A stretch of 64,000 nucleotides of DNA, taken from assembly GCA_019245415.1 (NCBI GenBank), contig JAFARO010000010.1, forward strand, positions 1 to 64,000. Direction: 5' to 3'. Below are positions 1 to 8,715 of the stretch, piece after piece. This DNA comes from Alphaproteobacteria bacterium (GTDB lineage Bacteria; Pseudomonadota; Alphaproteobacteria; Micropepsales; Micropepsaceae). Numbering within the stretch: the first letter of the stretch is position 1; the number at the start of each line of letters is the position of its first letter. The position numbers and the translations under genes are program-made. Below the pieces are notes generated by a model. It saw only the letters and a list, made by a program, of their open reading frames with translations. It was not told the DNA's origin and ran no database searches.

Positions 1-1
1 C

Positions 2-148
2 CAGCTCGCCCAGACCGCCGCCAAGCGCCACGCCCAGGAAGTGATGCGCTCGATCACCGAGATGGGCGTGCCGGCGTCGCGGCTCGCAGTCGCCTCGTCC
101 ACCGACCCCGGCGCGACGAGCAGCGAAGTGCGGGTGTTCGTGCGGTAA
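2..148 (+). CDS. C-terminal end of an OmpA-like protein (truncated by window)
   Basis: Only the last 48 codons are present, ending in TAA at 146-148. The readable tail contains a stretch like AQEVMRSITEMGVPASRLAV and ends in SEVRVFVR. This resembles the last helix and strand of OmpA/MotB-type peptidoglycan-binding domains, where a helix followed by GVpasRl and a final beta strand is typical; CpaD-like proteins end in a similar way. The family call is inference from this short tail, and the start and most of the protein lie outside the window. Confidence 0.45.
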   Translation, partial: QLAQTAAKRHAQEVMRSITEMGVPASRLAVASSTDPGATSSEVRVFVR

Positions 149-155
149 GGTTTGC

Positions 156-995
156 CTACACCCCGCTCGCCTTGAACCAGGCGAGCATCTCGGACCAGCC
201 CTGCTTGGCGTCCTTCTCGTTGTAGCTGTCGCGGTAATCGGCATTGAAGCCGTGCTGCGCATCGGCGAAGACCTCGATGCGCGAATTGGTCTTGCCGGCC
301 TTGGCGAGCGCGGCGCGCATCGCGTCGATATCGGCGGCGATGATGTTCTTGTCGAGACCCGCATAGAGTCCCAGCACCGGCGCGTGCATCTCGGGCGCAA
401 GCTCGATCGCGGTATGGGGCCGCAGCGCATTGTTCGTACCCGCCAGCGGACCGTACCAGGCGGCGCCCGCCTTGAGGTCGGGATTGTGCGCGCTGTAGAG
501 CCACACCACCCGCCCGCCCCAGCAGAACCCGGTGATCGCCAGACGCGCTGCATCGGCGCCCTCACCGCGCGCGAAGGTGACCGCGGAATCCAGATCGCTC
601 ATCACTTCGTCGTCGGGCACCTTCGCGACGATATCGGTGATCATATCCTTGACGTGGGCCATATCGTATTTTCCGGGATCGCCGAAGCGCGCATAGAGCG
701 ACGGCGCGATGGCGTAATAGCCCTGCTTGGCGAAACGCCGGCAGAGATCCTTGATGTGCTCGTGCACGCCGAAGATCTCCTGCACCACCAGCACGACCGG
801 CGCATGCGCCCGGCCGTCTGGGCGCGCGCGATAGGCGGGGATATGTCCGTCCTTGACCGCGACGCTGACTTCGCCCGCGTCGAGGCCGCGCGTGTCGGTG
901 ACGATGGCGGCGGCGTTGAGCGGTCCGGCCGCGAGCGTGAAGCCGCTGACCAGGCCGGTGGCCGCGAACGCGCGGCGGGTGAGGACGGCGTCCAT
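156..995 (-). CDS. Dienelactone hydrolase family protein, Tat-exported
   Basis: Alpha/beta hydrolase of the dienelactone hydrolase family, 279 aa from the chosen start. The Cys nucleophile lies in GFCWGG, the Asp in GLDKNI and the His in QHGF, the usual Cys-Asp-His triad. The N-terminus carries TRRAFAATGLVSGF, a twin-arginine-like signal, so it probably acts in the periplasm. The ATG at 995 is preferred over an in-frame ATG at 1010 because GGAGG (1004-1008 on the complement) sits 8 bases upstream. The stop of the upstream peptidase gene (997-999) almost touches this start, so the two are likely cotranscribed and translationally coupled. The natural substrate is unknown. Confidence 0.88.
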   Translation of the reverse strand: MDAVLTRRAFAATGLVSGFTLAAGPLNAAAIVTDTRGLDAGEVSVAVKDGHIPAYRARPDGRAHAPVVLVVQEIFGVHEHIKDLCRRFAKQGYYAIAPSLYARFGDPGKYDMAHVKDMITDIVAKVPDDEVMSDLDSAVTFARGEGADAARLAITGFCWGGRVVWLYSAHNPDLKAGAAWYGPLAGTNNALRPHTAIELAPEMHAPVLGLYAGLDKNIIAADIDAMRAALAKAGKTNSRIEVFADAQHGFNADYRDSYNEKDAKQGWSEMLAWFKASGV

Positions 996-996
996 G

Positions 997-2010
997 TCAT
1001 ATCCCTCCATAGATATCGCGATAGCTCTTGATGGCGCCGAGCGATGTGGCGGCGTAGATGCCCCGCGCGATCGCGCGCGCGATGCAATCGGCGGCGATAT
1101 GGCCCAGCCGCATAACCTCGCGCTGCCGAATTCCCTCCAGCGGATGTTTGGCCGTCGACAGCGCGAACACCGCGTCGCCGTCGAACGGTGTGTGCACGGG
1201 CCGAAGCGCGCGCGCGAAACCGTCCGCCGCCATGACCGCGATGCGGGCGAGCTCGCTGCGATCGAGCGCTGCGTCGGTCGCGACGATGGCGATGGTGGTG
1301 TTCTCGCCGGCGCGGGGCAGTTTCATATCCGACGGCAGGTCGAGCGGCACAGGGGCGAACGCTTCGGGCCTGCGGCCGCCGAACTCGCCGTCCTGTTCGA
1401 AGGGAAAGGCCCAGAACGCATCGGTTCCCGGAATAATCGCGGAGCCGACGGAATTGACCGCCACCAGCGCTCCGACCGCAATCCCCTCCCCGGTCTGCGC
1501 GGAGGTGCTGCCGATCCCGCCCTTGAGACGCCCCGCCACCGCGCCGTAGCCCGCGCCTACCGTACCCAGCGAGAAGTCGAGCGCGGCGGCGCGCGCGGCC
1601 TGGGCACCGAGCCTGCGATAGGGCGGCTCGTCGCCCCAATCCTTGTCGCCGTCATTGGCGAGGTCGAACAGGATGGCACCCGGAACGATAGGGACGGGCG
1701 GCGCGCTCGGCCGGATCACGAAGCCGCGGCCTTGGGCACGCAGCACCTGCGTCACGCCGGCGGGCGCGTCCAGGCCGAACGCCGATCCGCCCGAAAGCGC
1801 GATGGCGTCGACTTGGCCGACCAGGGAGGCGGCATCCAGGGTCGCGACATCGCGTGTGCCCGGCGCGCCGCCGCGGATGTCGCAGACGGCCGCGGCCGGC
1901 GCATCGGCCATCAGCACCGTGACGCCGGTCGCGATGCGGGCGTCCTCTGCCTGGCCGACCTTGAGGCCCGCCACATCGGTGATGAGATTTCGCGCGCCCG
2001 GCCGGACCAT
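997..2010 (-). CDS. P1 (S58, DmpA-like) family peptidase
   Basis: Member of the P1/S58 aminopeptidase family (L-aminopeptidase/D-esterase, DmpA-like), 337 aa. Features seen: the N-terminal segment NLITDVAGLKVGQAED, the glycine-rich ALSGGSAFGLDAPAG, GTVGAGYGA, and VGALVAVNSVG, where the family has its Asn-Ser/Thr autoprocessing region. Start chosen at ATG 2010, since the family homology begins there; the longer open frame to 2223 runs through the divergent gamma-glutamyltransferase gene. It heads a two-gene unit with the dienelactone hydrolase. The two promoters for the divergent genes must lie in or around 2011-2055. Confidence 0.88.
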   Translation of the reverse strand: MVRPGARNLITDVAGLKVGQAEDARIATGVTVLMADAPAAAVCDIRGGAPGTRDVATLDAASLVGQVDAIALSGGSAFGLDAPAGVTQVLRAQGRGFVIRPSAPPVPIVPGAILFDLANDGDKDWGDEPPYRRLGAQAARAAALDFSLGTVGAGYGAVAGRLKGGIGSTSAQTGEGIAVGALVAVNSVGSAIIPGTDAFWAFPFEQDGEFGGRRPEAFAPVPLDLPSDMKLPRAGENTTIAIVATDAALDRSELARIAVMAADGFARALRPVHTPFDGDAVFALSTAKHPLEGIRQREVMRLGHIAADCIARAIARGIYAATSLGAIKSYRDIYGGI

Positions 2011-2055
2011 GTATGTCAGGCTACTTCGGCCCGACCCGCGCGAGAAGAGAGGCGC

Positions 2056-3768
2056 ATGACATCGCAGTCCCCGTTCCGGCAAATGGCGAGCGCGGCGCTC
2101 GTCGCCGGGCTCGCCCTCCTGGTCGCGACCCAGCCTGCCGCGGCGCGGCCCGCCCGCCATCACATGATCGCGGCGGCGAGCCCCGATGCCGCGAGAGCAG
2201 GGCTTCAGATGCTGCGGCGCCACGGCTCCGCGGTCGATGCGGCCATCGCGGCCCAGATGGTGCTGGCGCTGGTCGAGCCGGAATCCTCAGGCCTCGGCGG
2301 CGGAGGATTCCTCCTGCTCTGGAGTCCCAGGACGCATCGCATGGTGAGCTTTGACGGGCGCGAGACCGCGCCGGCCTCGGCGACGCCGGGCATGTTCCTG
2401 GACGCGAACGGCAAGCCCAAATCCAAGTTCGACGTCATCCCCGGCGGGCTCTCGGTCGGCGTGCCGGGCGAGCTCGCGATGCTGGCGAGGGCGCACAAGG
2501 AATACGGCCGCCTTCCCTGGAAGGTCCTCTTTCAGCCCGCGATCCGACTCGCGCGCCAGGGCTTTCGCGTCAAAGAAAAGCTCGCGGCCACCTTGCGCCA
2601 GTATCCGCAGATGGCGGCGATGCCCGACATCAAGGCCTATTTCTACAAGCGCGACGGCACGCCCTATGCCGCGGGCGAGATCCTGAAGAACCCAGCGCTC
2701 GCGCGCACCTTGGAGGAGATCGCCGCTCGCGGACCGGACGCGTTCTATCGGGGCCGCATCGCGCGGGACATCGTGCAGAGAGTACAGCACGCGCCGGTCA
2801 ATCCGGCCAGCATGACGGTGGACGATCTCCGGCGCTACACCGCGGTCGAGCGCGATGCCGTCTGCGGCCCGTATCGCACATATAAAGTGTGCGCGATGGG
2901 GCCGCCGAGCTCCGGGGGCATCGCGGTGATCCAGATGCTTACGATGCTCGAACGCTTCGCGCCGTCCGAACTCGATCCCACCTCGCTCGAAGGCGTCCAC
3001 CTCTTTACGCAGGCAAGCCGCCTCGCCTTCGCCGACCGGGCGCAATATCTGGGCGATCCCGCCTTCGTCGCGGTGCCGGTGAAAGGCCTGCTCGACGCGC
3101 GCTATCTGGCGCAGCGCGCAGCCCTGATCGATCCGGCCAAGGACATGGGAAAGGCGGCGTCCGGCCAACCCGAAGGGGCGGCATTCTTCGCGCCGCAGAC
3201 CTCGCCCGAACATCCCGGCACGAGCCACATGGCGGTCGTCGACGACACCGGCGAAGTCGTATCGATGACGTCGACGGTGGAGGCGCCGCTCGGTTCGGAG
3301 ATGATGGTCGACGGCTTCATCCTCAACAACGAGCTCACCGATTTCTCGCTCGATCCCATGCGCGACGGAAAGCCGGTGGCCGACGCCGCGGCGCCGGGCA
3401 AGCGCCCGCTCTCGAGCATGGCGCCGACGATCGTGCTCGATGCAACGGGCCGCTTCCGGCTGGCGACGGGATCGCCGGGCGGAGCGATGATCGTGGACTA
3501 CGTGGCGCAGTCGCTGGTCGCGATGCTCGACACCGGCATGACCCCGCAAGCAGCGGTCGCGCTGCCGCATCCCGGCAACCTGAACGGCGCCACCTTCCTC
3601 GAGAAGGGCACCGCCCTCGAAGCACTGGCGCCGCAGCTCACCGCGATGGGCCACACCGTCGCCGCACCTGCGGTCGAGAAGAGCGGGCTGCATGTCATCG
3701 AACGCGTGAGCGGCGTCTATGTCGGCGCCGCCGATCCGCGACGCGACGGAGTCGTTCTGGGTGACTGA
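2056..3768 (+). CDS. ggt: Gamma-glutamyltransferase, exported
   Basis: Periplasmic gamma-glutamyltransferase that cleaves glutathione and other gamma-glutamyl compounds, 570 aa, the usual size for the precursor. There is a signal peptide (residues 1-31, ending QPAAA). The autoprocessing nucleophile Thr389 lies in PGTSHMAVVD, where the proenzyme splits into large and small subunits. Downstream are the substrate-binding motif STVEAPLGSEMMV and the family motifs LNNELTDFS, RPLSSMAPTI and GSPGGAMI. Start is ATG 2056 after GAGAGGCGC. Divergent from the P1 peptidase, another peptide-hydrolysing enzyme; a shared role in peptide salvage is an inference. Confidence 0.93.
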   Translation: MTSQSPFRQMASAALVAGLALLVATQPAAARPARHHMIAAASPDAARAGLQMLRRHGSAVDAAIAAQMVLALVEPESSGLGGGGFLLLWSPRTHRMVSFDGRETAPASATPGMFLDANGKPKSKFDVIPGGLSVGVPGELAMLARAHKEYGRLPWKVLFQPAIRLARQGFRVKEKLAATLRQYPQMAAMPDIKAYFYKRDGTPYAAGEILKNPALARTLEEIAARGPDAFYRGRIARDIVQRVQHAPVNPASMTVDDLRRYTAVERDAVCGPYRTYKVCAMGPPSSGGIAVIQMLTMLERFAPSELDPTSLEGVHLFTQASRLAFADRAQYLGDPAFVAVPVKGLLDARYLAQRAALIDPAKDMGKAASGQPEGAAFFAPQTSPEHPGTSHMAVVDDTGEVVSMTSTVEAPLGSEMMVDGFILNNELTDFSLDPMRDGKPVADAAAPGKRPLSSMAPTIVLDATGRFRLATGSPGGAMIVDYVAQSLVAMLDTGMTPQAAVALPHPGNLNGATFLEKGTALEALAPQLTAMGHTVAAPAVEKSGLHVIERVSGVYVGAADPRRDGVVLGD

Positions 3769-3860
3769 TTTCCGGATGATAACCGATGGATATCACACTG
3801 ACGATTTATCCAGTAAGCGTTGAACCCCTTCGCATGTGCACAAAAAGCGACATTCATTAA

Positions 3861-3935
3861 ACGTTGAAATCAAATCGATTCAACTAAAGATGCTTTCCAG
3901 GCGAATCAAATCAAGCTAGCGTGAGAGCGGATGGA
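3861..3935 (+). promoter_or_regulatory. Upstream region conserved between the two HELGE genes
   Basis: This segment aligns almost base for base with 5182-5254 in front of the second paralogue. Shared blocks are ACGTTGAA, TCGAT-CAA, CTTT-CAG, CAAATC, GCTAGC and ATGGA. The conservation outside the coding region shows that the whole transcription unit was duplicated and suggests that both copies share promoter or operator elements. The exact -35 and -10 boxes cannot be fixed by eye. Confidence 0.5.
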
Positions 3936-3974
3936 CCCCATCCCCCCAAGGGCGATCACAGGAGAAAGTACCCC

Positions 3975-5078
3975 ATGAAAGCGCGATTTCTGACGGCGAC
4001 AATGCTGGGCGCGGCGTTCGTCTGCGTGACGGCAGCGGCACAAGCCTACGACCCGAATATCAAGAATGCGCGTCCGATGTTCGTCACCCTGCCCAACAAC
4101 CACGCGCAGCATGGGCCGACGGTTCCGCCGCCGGCGAACCTCGCGCAGTGGAGCGGCAGCTTCACCGATCTCACCGGACATCACGTCACCTATGTGATGG
4201 CGGGTGCCAGCCCGTCGACGTCGAACACGACGACGACGATTCCGGTCTACATCATCCCGATCAAGATGGTGTACGGCTCGACCAACGGCAACATGACTTT
4301 CGATCCGGTGGCGCATATCCTCTCCAACGGACGCAACATCGTGCAGAACACGACGTCCTCGCCGTTGTTCACCAGCGACGTCAACTTCACGCAAGGCGGC
4401 GTCAATCTCGGCACGACGCAGTACATCGACGCCTTCCAGCGCGGCAATTTCTGGTCATCCGTCAGCAACAACACGAGCTATCACACGCTGCTCGGCGCTC
4501 CGACCGTTCTCACCGAGCAAACGATCAACGTCTCGCGCAGCCAAGGCAAGGTGATGAACAATCCCTTCGGCACCGGCAAAGTCGGCACCATGGGCATCAA
4601 CGCCTTCGACGCGAAATTGCAGACCTTCATGAGCGGATTCGCGCAGATCAATCCGAGCGTGCTGCCGCTGTTCATCACCTATGACATCTATCTGACGCAG
4701 GGCGGCTGCTGCATCGGCGGCTATCACTCGGCCAACGGCGCCAATCCGAGCGGCCAGACCTATTCCTATTCGACCTATGTCGACTCCCCCGGCGCGTTTT
4801 CGCAGGACGTCTCCGCCATCAGCCATGAGCTCGGCGAATGGATGGACGATCCCTTCACCAACAATGCCGTCAACTGCACCGACAACAACATCCTGGAAGT
4901 CGGCGACCCGCTCGAGGGCAATGCCAATTACGGCAGCTATCACTACACCGACAACGGCTTCCAATATAACCTGCAGTCGCTGGTGTTCCTGGGCTATTTC
5001 GGCGCGCCGCGCTCGACCTCAGTCAATTCCTGGCTGAGCTTCCAGAACGACGAGGCGAATGTCTGCCCCGGTCAATAA
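3975..5078 (+). CDS. Secreted HELGE-motif protein, copy 1 (putative metalloprotease-like)
   Basis: Exported protein of 367 aa with signal peptide (1-24, ending AAAQA). I do not recognise a named family, although the segment ISHELGEWMDDP followed by ILEVGDP resembles the SHE-x-x-E...E-x-GD pattern of EXORDIUM/phosphate-induced proteins. His284, Glu285 and Glu288 form HELGE, and Glu308 follows 24 residues after His284, the same spacing as His142-Glu166 in thermolysin. Glu replaces the second His of HExxH. Mature protein is rich in Thr, Asn and Tyr, with one CC pair (GGCCIGG) and a Cys near the end. Start ATG 3975 with GGAGAAAG at 3961. Zinc binding and proteolysis are inference. Confidence 0.75.
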   Translation: MKARFLTATMLGAAFVCVTAAAQAYDPNIKNARPMFVTLPNNHAQHGPTVPPPANLAQWSGSFTDLTGHHVTYVMAGASPSTSNTTTTIPVYIIPIKMVYGSTNGNMTFDPVAHILSNGRNIVQNTTSSPLFTSDVNFTQGGVNLGTTQYIDAFQRGNFWSSVSNNTSYHTLLGAPTVLTEQTINVSRSQGKVMNNPFGTGKVGTMGINAFDAKLQTFMSGFAQINPSVLPLFITYDIYLTQGGCCIGGYHSANGANPSGQTYSYSTYVDSPGAFSQDVSAISHELGEWMDDPFTNNAVNCTDNNILEVGDPLEGNANYGSYHYTDNGFQYNLQSLVFLGYFGAPRSTSVNSWLSFQNDEANVCPGQ

Positions 5079-5102
5079 TCCTTCCCCTTGATCATCAACC
5101 GG

Positions 5103-5127
5103 CGGGCGGGCTCTCGAAGCCCGCCCG
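5103..5127 (+). terminator. Rho-independent terminator after HELGE copy 1
   Basis: Perfect 10-bp stem CGGGCGGGCT / AGCCCGCCCG with a 5-base loop, followed by TTGCGTTTC. It sits 25 bases past the stop and separates the two paralogous units, so each is probably its own transcript. Confidence 0.75.
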
Positions 5128-5181
5128 TTGCGTTTCGGCGCCGATGAGGACTTATGCCGTATGGGATCCGAGCATTTCGCT

Positions 5182-5254
5182 ACGTTGAATTCCACTCGAT
5201 CCAATCGCGCGCTTTGCAGACGGTACAAATCGCGCTAGCCTGAACGCGCATGGA
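5182..5254 (+). promoter_or_regulatory. Upstream region conserved between the two HELGE genes (copy 2)
   Basis: Counterpart of 3861-3935, with the same ordered blocks ACGTTGAA, TCGAT-CAA, CTTT-CAG, CAAATC, GCTAGC and ATGGA. It lies 38 bases before the start of the second copy. Confidence 0.5.
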
Positions 5255-5291
5255 CTCATGCAGCTGGGGCGGTCAAAGGAGAGCAAATCTC

Positions 5292-6395
5292 ATGAGATCG
5301 CAAATTCTGACGATGTGTTTGGCGGCCGCGACTTTCGCCTGCCTGGCGCGGCCGGCCGAAGCGAGCCCTGCGATCATCAGCGTCAAGCCGATGTTCGTCA
5401 CTCTTCCCAACAACCACGCCAAGATCGCGCCGGGGCACGTGCCGGCGGGGCAATTGGTACAGTGGAGCGGCAGTTTCACCGATTTGACCGGACACCACGT
5501 CAGCTATGTGATGCCCGGCACCAATCCGGCGACGACCAACACTGCAACGACCATTCCCGTCTATATCGTTCCGATCAAGATGGTATACGGCGCCTTGAAC
5601 GGCAACATGACCTTCGATCCGGTGGCGCATATCCTCTCCAACGGTCGCAACATCGTGCAGAACACGACGTCGTCGCCGCTGTTCACCAGCGACGTGAACT
5701 TCACCCAGGGTGGCGTCAATCTCGGCACCACGCAGTATATCGACGCGTTCCAGCGCGGCAATTTCTGGTCCTCGGTCAGCACCAATTCGGGCTACCACGT
5801 GCTTCTCGGCGCGCCGACGGTGCTCGCCGAACAGACGATCAACGTCTCGGCCGTGCAGGGCAGAGTGATGAACAATCCCTTCGGCAGCGGCAAGGTCGGG
5901 ACCATGGGCATCAATGCCTTCGACACCAAGCTGCAGGGCTTCATCACCGCGCTCACGCAGATCAACCCGGCGGCGCTGCCCCTCTTCATCACCTATGACA
6001 TCTATCTGACCCAGACGGGACAATGCTGCATCGGCGGCTATCATTCCGCGATCGGCGCCAATCCGGGCGGACAGACCTATTCCTATTCCACCTATGTCGA
6101 CACTGTAGGCGCGTTCTCGCAGGACGTCTCCGCCATCAGCCACGAACTCGGCGAGTGGATGGATGACCCCTTCGTCAACAACGCCGTCAACTGCACCGAC
6201 AACAGCATCATGGAAGTCGGCGACCCGCTCGAGGGAAGGGCCAATTACGGCGGTTATCACTACACCGACAACGGCTTCACCTATAACGTGCAATCGCTCG
6301 TGTTTATCGGCTATTTCGGCGCGCCGCGGAGCACGTCGGTCAACAGCTGGCTGAGCTTCCAGAACGACGAGGCGAATGTCTGCCCCGGTCAATAG
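5292..6395 (+). CDS. Secreted HELGE-motif protein, copy 2 (putative metalloprotease-like)
   Basis: Tandem paralogue of the preceding gene with the same length (367 aa) and a separate signal peptide (about 1-24, ending RPAEA). Long blocks are identical, for example MNNPFG, VGTMGINAFD, and the C-terminus WLSFQNDEANVCPGQ. His284, Glu285, Glu288 and Glu308 are kept at exactly the same positions. Differences cluster in the first 70 mature residues and around positions 170-220. Start is ATG 5292 with AAGGAGAG 7 to 14 bases upstream. Has its own promoter-like region and terminator. The catalytic role is not established. Confidence 0.75.
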   Translation: MRSQILTMCLAAATFACLARPAEASPAIISVKPMFVTLPNNHAKIAPGHVPAGQLVQWSGSFTDLTGHHVSYVMPGTNPATTNTATTIPVYIVPIKMVYGALNGNMTFDPVAHILSNGRNIVQNTTSSPLFTSDVNFTQGGVNLGTTQYIDAFQRGNFWSSVSTNSGYHVLLGAPTVLAEQTINVSAVQGRVMNNPFGSGKVGTMGINAFDTKLQGFITALTQINPAALPLFITYDIYLTQTGQCCIGGYHSAIGANPGGQTYSYSTYVDTVGAFSQDVSAISHELGEWMDDPFVNNAVNCTDNSIMEVGDPLEGRANYGGYHYTDNGFTYNVQSLVFIGYFGAPRSTSVNSWLSFQNDEANVCPGQ

Positions 6396-6420
6396 TCCCT
6401 CTCCTTGATCATCAACGGAA

Positions 6421-6443
6421 CGGGCGGGCCCAGTGCCCGCCCG
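6421..6443. terminator. Bidirectional terminator between HELGE copy 2 and tam
   Basis: 9-bp stem CGGGCGGGC / GCCCGCCCG with a 5-base loop, followed by TTTCGC on the plus strand. It lies between two convergent genes, so it may serve both. Its stem resembles the terminator after copy 1, consistent with duplication of the whole unit. Confidence 0.7.
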
Positions 6444-6456
6444 TTTCGCTTCCGGC

Positions 6457-7218
6457 TCAGCGGGTGGCGACGACGAAGAGGCGCTGGAACGGGAACAGCG
6501 TCTTGGCCGACGCGCGCGCGGGATAGGCGGCGGCGAGGCGGGACTTGTATTCGCGCACATAGGCCTCGCGCTCGGAGCCTTCCAGCGCATTGAGGAACGG
6601 GCGCAATCCGGTGCCGCTCACCCAGCGATACACCGCATCGTCGCCGGTCAGCACCTGCAGATAGGTGGTCTGCCAGATGTCGAGCGCGGCGGTGAGCGGT
6701 TCGAGCACATCGTAGTAGCCCTCGGCCGTGCCCAGCACCATGTTGCGCACGTTCTTCAATCGCGCGGCCCAGGGGCCCTCGGCGGCGACCTCGCGCATGA
6801 GCCGATGGGACGGCTCGTTGAAGTTGACTGGCACCTGGAAGGCGAGCACCCCCTTGGGCTCGAGGTACGACATCAGCCGGCGGAGCAATTCGTCCTGCTT
6901 GTCCAGCCAGTGCAGCGCCGCATTGGCATAGATCACGTCGTAGCGCTTGGCCGGCTTCCAGCTCGGGATGTCGCCGGAATGCCAGGTGGCGCGGATTGCG
7001 GAGCGGCGCGCCTGGTCGAGCATCGCTTCGGACGAGTCGAGGCCTTCGAGCTTGGACTTGGGCCAGCGCCGCGCCAGCAGCGCGGTGGAATTGCCGGGCC
7101 CGCAGCCCAGATCGATCACATGCTCGGGCGATTTCTGCGGCACGCGCGCCAGCAGCTCCGCCGCCGGGCGGGTGCGCTCGTCCTCGAAGTCGAGATAGAC
7201 CTTGGGATCCCAGCTCAT
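6457..7218 (-). CDS. tam: Trans-aconitate 2-methyltransferase
   Basis: SAM-dependent methyltransferase that methyl-esterifies trans-aconitate, an inhibitor of aconitase formed spontaneously. 253 aa, against 252 in E. coli Tam. SAM motif I is VIDLGCGPGNST, followed by LEGLDSSEAML (motif post-I), and YDVIYANAALHWLD, a diagnostic Tam stretch. Starts MSWDPKVYLDFEDERTRPA, the usual Tam N-terminus. The ATG at 7218 overlaps the TGA of the sensor kinase gene by ATGA, so the two genes are cotranscribed. Confidence 0.92.
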   Translation of the reverse strand: MSWDPKVYLDFEDERTRPAAELLARVPQKSPEHVIDLGCGPGNSTALLARRWPKSKLEGLDSSEAMLDQARRSAIRATWHSGDIPSWKPAKRYDVIYANAALHWLDKQDELLRRLMSYLEPKGVLAFQVPVNFNEPSHRLMREVAAEGPWAARLKNVRNMVLGTAEGYYDVLEPLTAALDIWQTTYLQVLTGDDAVYRWVSGTGLRPFLNALEGSEREAYVREYKSRLAAAYPARASAKTLFPFQRLFVVATR

Positions 7219-8645
7219 GCGGCGTCCTTCCTGTCCGGAATATCGATGCGAAAACGCGTGCCGTCGGCTCCGGTATGCAGCAGCGCGATGTCGCCGCCAT
7301 GGGCGCGCACCAGATCGCGCGCGATCGCCAGCCCAAGGCCCGAGCCGCCGGTGCGCGCGGCCCGCGCGAATGGCTGGAACAGCCTTGCGCGCATCGGGTC
7401 GGGAATGCCCGGGCCGTTGTCGGCCACCGAAAAGCTGACGCATCTGCCATGCCGCTCCGCGACGATATCGATGCGCGCGCCGCCGCGGCCGGCGAGCGCC
7501 TCGACCGCGTTGCGCAGCAGATTGAGCACGATGCGGTAGAGCTGCTCAGGGTCGGCGTCGATCTCCAGGCCCGGCTGGGCGGCGTTGACGAAGGCGATCG
7601 GCGTGGCGGCGATCTCGAGCGCGGCTTGCGCCGCGTCGTCGACCAGCGGCTTGAAAGGGATGCGCCTTCGTGCCGGGGGCCGCTCGTCGGCGCGCCCGTA
7701 GCGCAGGGTCTGCGTCGCCAGCGCCACTGCGCGGTCGAGCGAGGCGACGAGCCTGGGCGTCAGCCGCTTGACCACCGGATCCTCCACCGCCGACAGCCGC
7801 TCCGAGGCGAGCTGCGCGTTGGAGAGGATGTTGCGCAGATCGTGCTGGATGCGGGCGACCGCCGTCCCGAGCGCGGCCAGCCGGGTCTTCTGCTGCAATG
7901 ATGCATAGAGATCGCGCTGCATCGCGGCGAGCTCGCGTTCGGCAGTGCCGATCTCGTCGCGCCGGCCGGAGGGCGAAACGATGGCGCCGGAATCCTCGGG
8001 GTTGTCGCGGAAGCGGATCATCGCCGCGCTGAAGCGCTCCATCGGCCTGACGAAGACGAAGAACAGCGACAGGAACAGCAGTAGGGCCGCCACCGCCGAG
8101 ACGAACAATCCGGTCATCAGCACCCGCCAGGCAAACGCCACCAGCGCGGTGCGGATCGGCTGTTCGCTCAGGATGATTCCGATGGAGCGCGCGCTCTGGA
8201 TGCGGGTGGGCGCGGTGACATGCAGGATGCGGTCGCCGCGATGGAACAGGCAGGACAAGGCCTCGACCATTTCGCGCCCGAAGCCCATCTTGTTGAGATC
8301 GATGGCGACGTCGACCTTGGTCGGCTGGCGGCCGAGATCGAAATAGAGCCGCTGGTCGGGGAGCGTGAGGAACACCGCCTGCGCGCCGGCGCGCTTCAAA
8401 ATCGCGGTGCGCATGGCTTCGGGCAGCTCGCTCCCCCCCGGCAAGGTGAAGGGGAGGAAGGCGAGCTCCGCCGCGTCGGTGTGGTTGCCCAGAAGCTCGC
8501 GGTAATATTGCCCGATCGAGGGCACGAAGATCAGCACCTCGCCGATCATCACATAGAAGACGGTGAGCAGCAGCAGCCGCCCGGCAAGCGAATGGGCGGC
8601 CAGCCTGTACCCTTCGCTCAAGCTGGCGCGGATGCGGCCCGGCAT
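7215..8645 (-). CDS. Membrane sensor histidine kinase, orphan
   Basis: Sensor kinase of 476 aa. A TM helix at about 22-42 is followed by a periplasmic sensing domain, a second TM helix at about 180-203, a HAMP-like linker, and a dimerisation helix with the phospho-acceptor His in IQHDLRNILSNAQL. The ATPase domain shows the N box NLLRNAVEAL, G1 box DNGPGIP and G2 box GGSGLGLAIA. ATG 8645 is used; the reading frame opens at a TTG at 8675. No response regulator lies next to it. Instead it is translationally coupled to tam, so its signal and partner cannot be read from context. Confidence 0.88.
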   Translation of the reverse strand: MPGRIRASLSEGYRLAAHSLAGRLLLLTVFYVMIGEVLIFVPSIGQYYRELLGNHTDAAELAFLPFTLPGGSELPEAMRTAILKRAGAQAVFLTLPDQRLYFDLGRQPTKVDVAIDLNKMGFGREMVEALSCLFHRGDRILHVTAPTRIQSARSIGIILSEQPIRTALVAFAWRVLMTGLFVSAVAALLLFLSLFFVFVRPMERFSAAMIRFRDNPEDSGAIVSPSGRRDEIGTAERELAAMQRDLYASLQQKTRLAALGTAVARIQHDLRNILSNAQLASERLSAVEDPVVKRLTPRLVASLDRAVALATQTLRYGRADERPPARRRIPFKPLVDDAAQAALEIAATPIAFVNAAQPGLEIDADPEQLYRIVLNLLRNAVEALAGRGGARIDIVAERHGRCVSFSVADNGPGIPDPMRARLFQPFARAARTGGSGLGLAIARDLVRAHGGDIALLHTGADGTRFRIDIPDRKDAA

Positions 8646-8715
8646 GACCGCTCTTAGAGCATTTCGGGCGGCCAAAATCCAAGCCGGCCGGCGTTGCTAC
8701 GTGCGCGGGGCGGTG

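Noticed and set aside
4824-4838. HELGE read as a classical HExxH zinc protease motif
   Set aside because: The fifth residue is Glu, not His, so the standard motif is not met; reported only as a variant.
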